Shown here: positions 1 through 8,907 of the stretch, piece after piece | Numbering within the stretch: position 1 is the first letter of the stretch | How the letters are laid out: every line of letters begins with the position of its first letter | NCBI RefSeq assembly: GCF_963678635.1 | Contig: NW_026971019.1 | Coordinates: 1 to 33,000, forward strand | Source: Symsagittifera roscoffensis | Lineage: Eukaryota > Xenacoelomorpha > Acoela > Convolutidae | Direction: 5' to 3' | Length of the DNA: 33,000 bases | Notes under the pieces: generated by a model | What the model was told of the DNA's origin: nothing | Database searches by the model: none | The model's input: the letters and a program-made list of their open reading frames with translations, nothing else | Program-made: the position numbers and the translations under genes

Positions 1-1795
1 AAAAATATGCAATAAAAATGTAGAAAATCATCATTGTAAATCAGATTGTGCAAAAACATATGTAAAAAGTCAAGAATATTGTAAATATAAACCAGATTTG
101 AGCTCAAAAATATGCAATGAAATCATAGTAAATCATTATTGTAAATCAGATCTTGGGCAAAAATTTTTAAAAGAAATGATTAAATGGGTCAATACAAATC
201 ACATTTTGAGCTCGAAAATATGCAACAAAAATGTAGAAAATCATCATTGTAAATCAGATTTTGTGCAAACACAATTGTAAAGATTCCAGAAAAATGTCAA
301 TATTAACAAAAACCAAATTTGAGCTCGAAAATATGCAATAAAATTATAGTAAATCATTATTGTAAATCAGATCTTGGGCAAAAAATTTACAAAACAAATG
401 ATTAAATGGGTTAATATAAATCACATTTTAAGCTTAAAAATATGCAAGAAAAATGTAGAAAATCATCATTGCAAATCAGATCTTGGGCAAAAACCTATAA
501 AACAAAAGAAGAAATGGGTTAATATAAATCATATTTTGAGCTCGAAAAAATGCAATAAAAATGTAAAAAATTATCATTGTAAATCAGATTTTGGGCAAAA
601 ACATATGCAAAGATTCAGGAAAATTGTCAAAATAAACCAGATTTTGAGCTCAGAAATATGCAATGAAATCATAGAAACTCATCATTGTAAATCAGATCTT
701 GGACAAAAACCTATAAAACAAAAGAAGAAATGGGTCAATATAAATCATATTTTGAGCTCAAAAATATGCAATAAAAATGTAGAAAATCATCATTGTAAAT
801 CAGATTTTGTGCAAAAACAATTGTAAAGATTCTAGAAAATTGTCAATATAAAGCAGATTTGAGCTCAAAAATATTCAATGAAATCATTGTAAATCATTTT
901 TGTAAATCAGACCTTGAGCAAAAACCTATAGAACCAATGAAGAAATGGATCAACATAAATCACATTTTGAGCTCAAAAATGTGCAACAAAAAAATAGAAA
1001 ATAGTAATTGTAAATCAGATCTTGTCCGAAAACAAATGAAGAAATGGGTCAATATAAATCACTTTTTGAATTTAAAAACATGCAACAAAAATGTAGAAAA
1101 TTATTAATGTAAATCAGATTTTGTGCAAAAAAATATGTGATGATTCCAAAAAATTGTCTATATAAACCAGATTTTAAGCTCAAAAACGGGCAATGAAATC
1201 ATAGAAAATCATCATTGTATATCAGATCTTGGGCAAAAACCTATAAAACAAATGAAGAAATGGGTGCAATTAAATTAAGAAAAAAACTATCAATGTAAAC
1301 CAGATATTTAACAAAAACCAATATAACAAATTGAGAAAAAGTTCGATAATTATCTAATTTTGAGCCTAAAAATATGCAACGAAAATATAGAAATTCATCA
1401 TTGTAAATCAAATACTGGGCAAAAACTTATGTAACAAATGAAGAAACTGGTCAATATAAATCATTCTTGAGCTCAAAAATCAGCAGTTAAATTGTTCAAG
1501 AACTATAAATGTAAATCAGAAATTTAGCAAAAATTAATGTAACATAGAGAAAAATGTCGATAAAAATCAAATTTTGAGCTCAACAATATGCAACAAAGTT
1601 ATCGAAAATTATCATTGAAAATCAGATTTCTTGCAAACATATGTAACAAATCCAGAAAAATGTGAAAATAAATCAGATTTTGAGCTCAAGAATATCTAAC
1701 ACAGTTACAGAAAATCATCATTGTATATCAGATTTTGGGCATGAATATATGTGACAAATCAAGAAAAGTGTCAATATAAATCAGATTTTGATTTG
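1..1795. repeat. Degenerate tandem satellite, ~108 bp period
   Basis: About 16 head-to-tail copies of an AT-rich unit. Each is marked by a GAGCTC (or decayed AAGCTT) box followed by AAAATATGCAA, then TCATCATTGTAAATCAGAT. GAGCTC boxes fall near 100, 208, 321, 538, 646, 754 and 861, giving spacings of 107-113 bp. Because 108 is divisible by three, short open frames run through several units (98-280, 374-826, 859-1107) and read as repetitive peptides. These are by-products of the period, not genes. Copies decay towards the right end, and the array is cut off by the left edge of the window. Confidence 0.9.
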
Positions 1796-1879
1796 AAAAA
1801 ATGTTTGATTGATACGATCGATTTTGATTCTTTTTCTGTTTAATATGACGTTTATTTGTAGTCTTGACATTCATTTGTT

Positions 1880-3035
1880 GCCTTAGACAGCACAGCCAGA
1901 AATCCAGCCCAGCACAAGTGATGAAGCCAACTGCGCCAGAGGCCTAAAACATAAATAAGTTTAATATAAATCAAAATAAATCACACAACACAACACAAGG
2001 CAAACAGTGCGCCAGCAAATGCACAGTTTGCCTACCCCCTCCGCTGAACTGAAAGCGTCAAGAGCGCCGTGAACGAGCAACCTTAACAGTAGACACCAGA
2101 CTAAGCAAAAGTCCACTTGCGCTAAGCAGGCAACGCAAAAATAAGAACCTAAGCTAGCACTAGGTGAGGGGAGAACACACAAACCCGAGGTTGAAGAGAC
2201 GGTCCAGGAAGGCAACTCCTTCACTAGGCAGCACAGGAACAGAAAGAGAACCAGCCAAGCACAAGTGATGAAGCCAACTGCGCTAGAGGCCTAAAAGACA
2301 TAGTTAAGTTTAATATAAATCAAAATAAATCACACAACACAACACAAGGCAAACAGTGCGCGAGCAAATGCACAGTTTGCCTACCCCTCAGCTAAACTGA
2401 AAGCGTCAAGAGCGCCGTAAGCGAGCAACCTTAACCGTAGACACCAGACTAAGCAAAAGTCCACTTGGGCTAAGCAGGCAACGCAAAAATAAGAACCTAA
2501 GCTAGCACTAGGATAGGGGAGAACACACCAACCCGAGGTTGAAGAGACGGTCCAGGAAGGCAACTGCTTCACTAGGCAGCACAGGAACAGAAAGAGAACC
2601 AGCCAAGCACAAGTGATGAAGCCAACTGCGCTAGAGGCCTTAAAACAGTTAAGTTTATAAAAATCAAAAAAAAAAATCACACAACAAAACACAAGGCAAA
2701 CAGTGCGCGAGCAAATGCACAGTTTGCCTCCCCCCGCAGCTAAATAAAAGCCTCAAGAGCGAAGCGAACAAGCAACCTTAACCTTAGACACCATACTAAG
2801 CAAAAAGCCACTTGGGCTAAGCAGGCAGCGCAAAAATAAGAACCTAAGCTAGCACTAGGGGAGGGGAGAACACACCAACCCGAGGTTGAAAAGACGGTCC
2901 AGGTAGACAACTGCTTCACTAGTCAGCACAGGCAGAGAAGCACAAGTGATGAAGCCAACTGCGCCAGATGCCTAAAAAACATAGTAAAGTTTAAAATAAT
3001 TCAAAATAAATCACACAACACAACACAAAGCAAAC
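1880..3035. repeat. Tandem satellite, ~347 bp period, 3+ copies
   Basis: The marker CACAAGTGATGAAGCCAACTGCG recurs at 1913, 2260, 2608 and 2941, spacings of 347, 348 and 333 bp. Each unit holds a CACACAACACAACACAAGGC segment and a GCTAGCACTAGG segment. The sequence is more GC-rich than the 108 bp satellite to its left. Minus-strand open frames at 1961-2224 and 2381-2692 are the same unit read twice and have no recognisable domain. I see no RNA polymerase III box A/box B pair that would mark it as a tRNA-derived SINE. Confidence 0.85.
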
Positions 3036-3202
3036 AATATAAAAGCTCAGTTGTAGTTCACAGACAATTGAAAGCGCCATTAAGCTGACAAAACAATATG
3101 CCATAACCTCTTTTCGACAACCAATCAATTCTCTTTCTTTCAAAAACATCAGAAAAAAAATATTTTCAATATGAGTACCTAAGCACAAGGAACTATAAAC
3201 AA

Positions 3203-3808
3203 TTACATATGAGCAACAAATTTATGGCACTCCAGTTCAATGAACCTTAGCATATGCTTGAAACCAAGCTCATTCAAATGGTAAGGTTCGTCAAGTTCGC
3301 CAGAAATATTTGAAAACCCAAAGTCTTTTCGCTCAAAATTTCTTGCCGATGCCACTTTGTGGCCAAACTCCCGCTGGAGTTTTTTATTTATCCTGGTAAC
3401 AGGATTCACCCAGTTCCCAAACTCGCCACTCCACACAGAATCATGATCCATGCGAGGAAGGAACGCGGTAATACGCAATTTGATTTTTTTTGTCCAAGGA
3501 ATCAGCAAAACCTCTTATATTGTCAATAATTTCATCATCGGACAATCTTCCAAGATTATTGTTTCCGAGAACGATTAACACCTCGGAATACTTATTAGCC
3601 GTTTCAGCTAGTTCTTTGAGATGAGAGGTCCCACGACCCCCTCGGGCATCGTAGGTTATGCTAAACACTTAATAAATTAAATCAAAAAACAAAGAAATTA
3701 GCCCATAGAAAGCGTCACTTACTTGAACCACGACAGACGGGGGTTACCCTCAAGCAGAGGCAGAGAATTTCTCAAATTGGAATCTCCAATTACAAGGAGA
3801 TTAGTCAT
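3203..3808 (-). pseudogene. SGNH/GDSL-type hydrolase, one intron, frameshifted
   Basis: Exon 1 is 3723-3808 and exon 2 is 3203-3660. The 62 bp intron (3661-3722) has GTAAGT and TTTAG ends and joins codons in frame. The product would be about 180 residues, typical of a small SGNH hydrolase. Visible blocks are GDSN with nucleophile Ser10 (block I), a Gly-rich GGRG at 36-39 (block II), VLGNNNLG around 59-66 (block III), an LPRMD segment, and DEPYHLNELG near the C-terminus supplying the acidic residue and His. The frame breaks at a run of eight A (minus strand) near 3484-3491: the N-terminal half then meets a stop, while the C-terminal half continues in another frame. That may be a real lesion, slippage, or a base-calling error. 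All four catalytic blocks survive across the break. The substrate is unknown. SGNH domains occur in some animal transposable elements (for example CR1-type LINE ORF1), and this gene is co-oriented with the transposase and next to its satellite, so I infer it belongs to the element. Confidence 0.7.
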
Positions 3809-3832
3809 CTAACAAAAAACAATTGATTTAGT

Positions 3833-4365
3833 GCCAAAATGAATTGTGTCACCGGCAAAAGCAGTCATAACAACTACTAATGGTGACAGTAGTGATAATC
3901 GATACCGTTTAACAAGATTTTATGGGTGAATGTCAACTGTGTCATAGGCACCGAAAGTATTTTTTCAGATAGCATGCAAAACTATTTTTTAGAGGACAGG
4001 ACCACAATGATTTAGGAACAAATAAATCGCAAGTGGTTCCAAGCCAAAATGAACTGTGTCACAGGCAAAAACCATGAGAAGTTCTAAAGATGACAAGCGT
4101 AATGCGCGATATCAATAACAAGATAATATGGGCCAAAATGAATTGTGTCAAAGGCACCAAAATATCCCTCCAAATAATATACAAAAACAACAACATTAGC
4201 GATCACTTAGAGAAGCTATTCGTTTCATGCCGAAATGATCTATGTCGCAGGCATGAAAAATTCTAACAATGACAAGCGTAATGAGGGATAGAAACTAAAA
4301 AGAAAATATGGGCCAAAATGAACTGTATCATCGGCACCAAAGTATGCCTCCACTATCCCCTAAAA
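3833..4365. repeat. Decayed 181-bp satellite, about three monomers
   Basis: Contains CAAAATGAAYTGTGTCA boxes followed by AGGCACCAAAAT or AGGCAAAAA, in the same orientation and alternation as the large arrays at 8908-17045 and 19275-27228. Divergence is far higher, with several substitutions per box and small indels. It places the same repeat family on the downstream side of the transposase gene. Confidence 0.8.
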
Positions 4366-4387
4366 AAAACAGTAGAAAAAAACATGA

Positions 4388-4525
4388 ACAAATCCAAAAA
4401 GAAACTTCAACTCAAAACCTTAAGTAATCTAAGTATAGGAGCAAAGATTGCAGCGCAGTAACTAAAACTGCAGAAAAAATAAATCAAATTCAGTTGAAAG
4501 CGAACCTGGAAACACATTACCAAAC
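4388..4525. repeat. Diverged direct repeat, copy 1
   Basis: AAAAAGAAACTTCAACTC, then CTTAAGTRATCTRAGTATAGGAGCAA, then AAATTCAGTTSAAAGCGA and CCTGGAAACACA, match 4975-5155 in the same order with small indels. It begins right after the decayed 181 bp monomers. Confidence 0.75.
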
Positions 4526-4690
4526 AAGTTTTCGCATAGCTTCGCGGCAAAAACTACTCTAAATTTCGTATTAAGTCCTGAACTTTGTTGGCAAGCTCGC
4601 AACACATTGGCGCGACTGCGGTGGTCACTATTTTGTTCATTGTTTTTGTTGAACAAAGGACAATTATCGGCGTACCATTTTCTTTAAACA
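4462..4690 (-). other. Possible orphan exon, unrecognised
   Basis: A minus-strand open stretch reads KWYADNCPLFNKNNEQ and continues with LRACQQSSGLNTKF, then FAAKLCENLFGNVFPG. Its composition is more protein-like than the surrounding AT-rich DNA. It could end at a donor-like CCAG/GTTCGC near 4508. I see no matching acceptor, no certain start and no domain I can name. The pattern is faintly reminiscent of the helical core of a BEN domain, but that is a guess. It may be an exon of the transposon or a relic. Confidence 0.25.
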
Positions 4691-4974
4691 CTTATTACAA
4701 ATTGAGGGCCCAAATTATAGGCCACCAACCGAAATTATAATGACAAAGCAGATGCGGATCTAGGAATTTGTTAAAAGGGGGAGGACAAACGTTGAAAAAG
4801 AACAGGCCAACCACGCCGTTTTACGCAATTTTTGACCAAAAAAATAGCGTTTTTTCGGCGCGCGCTCCCTCCTCAAAATTAGTATGTATTGGCGCCGAAG
4901 ATGCCTCTAGAACAATTTTAGGTTCCGTCAACAAATATGGAGATCTCATCATAGTACAATTTAGTACAGAGACA
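4526..4974. other. Non-repeat spacer between direct repeats
   Basis: Sequence between the two direct-repeat copies. It includes the possible exon described separately and a G-rich segment near 4774-4786 (AAAAGGGGGAGG). The plus-strand open frame at 4768-5013 has no recognisable domain and runs into repeat copy 2, so I do not call it a gene. Confidence 0.4.
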
Positions 4975-5155
4975 GATCAAAAAGAAACTTCAACTCTGAG
5001 TAACCTTAAGTGATCTGAGTATAGGAGCAACCCTTAAAGAAACCTGAAGTGATCTGAGTATAGAAGCAAAGATTGAAGCGCATTAACCAAAGTACAGAAA
5101 ATGACAAAATTGAATTCAGTTCAAAGCGAGGACCTGGAAACACAATATCAACTTG
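4975..5155. repeat. Diverged direct repeat, copy 2
   Basis: Second copy of the 4388-4525 repeat. It contains an extra internal duplication: the GTGATCTGAGTATAG segment occurs twice, near 5010 and 5050. It lies about 140 bp beyond the stop codon of the transposase gene, on the 3' side of that gene. Confidence 0.75.
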
Positions 5156-5291
5156 TTAGCAAAAATATAAAATAGCACGTCGCAAGTAGGCAAAAAGAGG
5201 CAAAATAGCGGCTGAAAATAACTAGATAAAGCAAAAATTAAATCGCATTACGGCAAAGAGTTTCATTTGTGAGTAAGTTTTATCGAAGTTT

Positions 5292-8200
5292 TCATTTGTG
5301 ATCAAGAAATGGTGGAACCGATGCCAGCCAAGTTTCCGTTTGATTTTCGATACACGCCATTTTATGAAATGAGCGTGTTGGGACTTTTTCACATTGGACA
5401 GATCGTTCAACTTTCATGAAGTAGCTCATTTGCAAACAAGGATCAACTGATAAATACTTAGCGTCGAGGTTGAGCCTCGCAACGAATGCGTATTTAATGT
5501 TCGGCTCTTCAGCGAAAGTAATGAAATATTGTATCTGACCATAACGATATGAGCCATTAGACAAATACCGCACATAGCTATTTGGCCCCATTATATTACG
5601 GCTGTAGGATATAGAGTCATATACGACACCTTCAATCTTACAGTGTGATTGAATTTTTGCTCCAGGATAATTAGCTATAGCTAATTCAATGAGAGGTGTT
5701 ACATTGACGTATGACTCTTTCCCCGCATTAATGAAGCTCGTCAACGACTGACCGGTCCAATTGCCCGTCAATTCGGTCAGATCATCATTTGCTATTGGAT
5801 CCGTTAACAGCAAATGTCTTTCTAGGTATCTACGAGCAATAATTTCACAAAAGTCATGTGAGCCTGATGCAAATTTCGCTAGAAAAGCATGAGCTGACTC
5901 AAACGACATGGCTGATTGTACAAAAAGGGGACCGAACCTTCTGACTTGATCAGGAAGATGTCTTAGCGAATGGAGGTTTATTGTTTCGCACTTTTTTGTT
6001 CCAAATATCTTAACAGCAGTGTCGCAGAAACTTTTCAACAAGCCATCAGCAACATTCACATCATTTTCTCGATTTGATTCTAGCAAAATGCGTATCCCGA
6101 AAGAAAGTTTCAACAAGTTGATATATTGTAGGGAGTCGACATGGAAAAAGCTTCGGAAAAATATAGGTGAGAGAAAGAAGAGGTACTGGAAATACTCATT
6201 CGCTTTAAAATTAGCGCGTTCAGAAAATAATCGTGGTTTTCTACCGTGAACTGTCATTTCAAATGGTAAAAATGTTGAGCGTATGAGTCCTTCCAATGAC
6301 TGCTTCTGGCTAATTGTGAGCAATTTGAGCTGTCTGTTCAACAACGCTGGAAAAACTCCCAGAAGGACGCAATGCATATAGTCAATAGGCGCTGCTAGTG
6401 GGAGATCTAAAATGAACCAACAGGATAATTAAAAGGGACAATTAACCAAAAAAAAACATGATAGCAAAAACATTTCTGTGAAAAAAGAGAAGTCGGGCCC
6501 AGAAAAAGTTTTAAAAATATAAAGAACAACTTACTATCAATAAGGCAACCAAAATCACTTCTTCCTTTGACACCGACTACATTGAAATCTTTTTCGCCTT
6601 GTCGGATAAGGTCTTCAGCTTTTCTCACAAGAACATCAGTAACTTGTTTCTCTCTCGTTTTATAGGTGAAAAAAACTTTTTTACCGTCAACCTCAGTCTG
6701 TTCTGGATAATAGCAGTGACTGGATTCGATTGTGAAACCAGGGTGAGTACAGTACATGCAGCCATAAAAACCATTGTGTTGGTACATATTCAGAGCAGCG
6801 GGTTTCGCAATCATATCGGCCACCAACAGATGAACTTTGAATTTTAGAAAAATGCATTTTCCGTTAGGCAACTCTAGGGCTTCTACTTTGGCCAACTCAC
6901 GGTTCAAATACGGAACAATTTGACCCCAAGATGGTTTGCCTCGACCAATCCACAGAGCTGCAAGGGCGATATTTTTTTTGGACATTCTTAGTATAGGTGG
7001 TAATTGTATTATTTGTAACCAGATGGGGTACATCTGATGATTACTACTCGATTGGACAAAATTGGCACCATCTGTTGAAAGTATCAGATCTATAGGTAAA
7101 CTATCCTTGGTGCTTGGCATAGTAATTTTACCAAAAGGATAATCCGGGAGATCATTTTTGGCTCTTTCGATGTTGTATCTTAGTAGAGAACGGATGTTTC
7201 TACAAACAATTTGTTTCAGTAGCTCTGTCACTTTCAGAACACACGTACGGCCATTTTCATGATCAATTGTATTCGATGTTGAAGATTCCAAATTGTCTTT
7301 TACAGATTTGAGCAATTTATAAGCCGATGGCATTAAATTTGGGGCAGGAACAAAAGCATTCAGAAGTTTCATAAGATCAACCTGACAGGCGTCCGATAAA
7401 CGATGTTGGCTTGTGAAAGATCGTATCAAAAGTTGAGCATTATGTTGACTCACGCGCGCACCGGGGAAAAGGGGCTCTTTCAGGAAAGTTGTAGGCAAAT
7501 TTTCGTCACCAGCGCTGCATTGATACCATATGCTCGAAATATCAGTTGGTATAAGTTCTACGCTGCCTGGAAGCGGAGAAGACATCCACGGTCCTTGAAA
7601 AATTTCGGGTATGTTGACGTCCACGTTTTTTGAACAGTTACCAGTAAAAAGCCTTACAGCATTCTCTTCGTCACTTGATTGGTCGTGCTCCATAAGGGAT
7701 GAGCTCAACGTTTCAACAGAATTACCAATCTCTGATTCAGATTGCCTGCTGAGTTTTCGTATCATCGTTTCACTCATGATAGCTTTATACTTTCTGAGAC
7801 GCACTGAGTGTCTATCGCGTAAACGTTTTCTAGGGTTCCTTGGCTCATTTGCATGGGCCTCCAAAAAATTTTCTTTATCAACAGCCTGTGAATATAAATC
7901 AACACCTTCGTTTAAGTGGGCAACATCAGTTTTTGCAGATTGATAAGTATTTTGGCAACAAAGCTCTGCATCGGATCTATCAAAACTAGCAGTATTACCA
8001 GTATTGGAAACTGGCTTGATAATTTTTGAAGACGACGTTGAAGCTTCTTCAGAAGCTGTTTTCAAAAAATTTTTGCGAGAATCACATGTATTGCATGCGC
8101 ATTCCGCCTCATCAAAGAATTCTGAACCATATTTCACCAATAATTCTGAGTTCGGGGATATTTTTTTTAATGTTCTTAATCTCACTAAATAAGTATCCTG

Positions 8201-8656
8201 TGACGAAAAATCGTACTCGCAATTGGGTTCGCAATCCGAGTTAAGAAAGCGTATCGGACCAAGCATGAGATAGGATTTTGATCTATCTGAGCTTTTCTGA
8301 ATCACAGACAAGTTAGTAGCGTCATCTTTTATACGAGCAAGGTACCCTTTAGGTCCATCTGTGAGGACAGTTTTGCTAGGTAGAGCGTTGTTTCCACAAT
8401 AGAGCATCCTATAGCCACCATACTGATCATGAACAATTTTGAATCGATCCGATATACTTTCATAACTTTTCTTGAGAAAATTATGACAATTTCTCCATAT
8501 CGGATTATTTTTAAGTAAATCTTCATAACGACGCGTTGACTTTATTCGATTAACAGCTGTTTCAGCTGGGCGATTGTTATATTCTACCAATTCCTTTACA
8601 ACATGGCCATCACAATGGGACAAAATAATCCAGTCCACATCGTCCATCAAGTTCAT
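5292..8656 (-). CDS. SET-domain/tnp2-type (CACTA/EnSpm) transposase fusion
   Basis: Two exons: 6535-8656 and 5292-6406. The 128 bp intron (GTAAGT...TTTTAG) splits one codon, and the joined frame gives 1078 residues. The N-terminal part (about 90-195) is a SUV4-20-like SET domain: MLGPIRFLNSDCEPNC at 131-146, VKYG with Tyr176, and post-SET CACNTC at 186-191. Cys142 plus Cys186, Cys188 and Cys191 could form the SET zinc site. The usual Asn-His pair is Asn139-Ser140, so methyltransferase activity is uncertain. Basic NLS-like stretch at 271-291. The C-terminal half matches tnp2-type transposases (CMC superfamily): LSTDGANF (Asp529), zinc-knuckle-like CMYCTHPG (633-640), DYMHCVLLG (Asp716, His719), and LRHLP...RRFGPLFV...FESAHAFL (Glu877). 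I propose Asp529, Asp716 and Glu877 as the DDE triad. The gene is intact and would cut and move the element in the nucleus; what SET adds is unknown. The ATG at 8656 is the first in-frame start before the SET region; an upstream 5' exon cannot be excluded. Confidence 0.85.
6407..6534 (-). other. Intron of the SET-transposase gene
   Basis: Donor GATA/GTAAGT at 6534 and acceptor CATTTTAG at 6407. It splits codon 708 after its first base. Reading through would append a hydrophobic tail and a stop and would lose the DYMHC catalytic block, so splicing is needed for a full transposase. An unspliced form would end just after the first catalytic Asp and the CxxC block. Confidence 0.85.
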
Positions 8657-8907
8657 TCTTCTATTTGAAAAAAAAACACTACTTTACTCAAAGAAAACAA
8701 TGACTATTAATGCCGAGATTTTATAAAAATGCTCTACAAACACACTGACAGAAATTGAAAAAAACCGCTTCCTGCAAAAAAATAAATCAAAATTCGTGAA
8801 AACTACTTTCTCTAGGCGAGCAAAAGATTTTTTCCATTGTAACCTGCCAAGACAATGTAATTCAAAATAAAGAACTTGCATAAGAAGAAAACTTACAAGG
8901 CCGACAA
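8657..8907 (-). promoter_or_regulatory. Upstream region of the SET-transposase gene
   Basis: This 250 bp lies between the satellite and the start codon. On the minus strand it holds a TATAAAA box at 8719-8725, about 63 bp before the ATG, which would leave a short leader. There are also acceptor-like sites (TTTTTTTGCAG near 8776, CTTGGCAG near 8850), so a non-coding first exon farther upstream is possible. The open frame at 8684-8881 has no domain I recognise. The same segment is copied at 19024-19274. Confidence 0.4.

Noticed and set aside
98-1107. Repetitive open frames of 60-150 residues in the left satellite
   Set aside because: A 108 bp unit keeps the frame open by arithmetic. The peptides are low-complexity translations of the repeat, and reading stops wherever a unit has an indel.
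1880-3035. tRNA-derived SINE tandem units
   Set aside because: I looked for box A and box B promoter motifs on both strands and saw no convincing pair or poly-A/T tail.
4768-5013. Plus-strand 81-residue open frame
   Set aside because: No recognisable domain, and its 3' end lies inside a direct repeat.
7403-8244. Plus-strand open frames opposite the transposase exon (also 17770-18559)
   Set aside because: They are antisense shadows of the SET-transposase frame with no domains and no splice logic.
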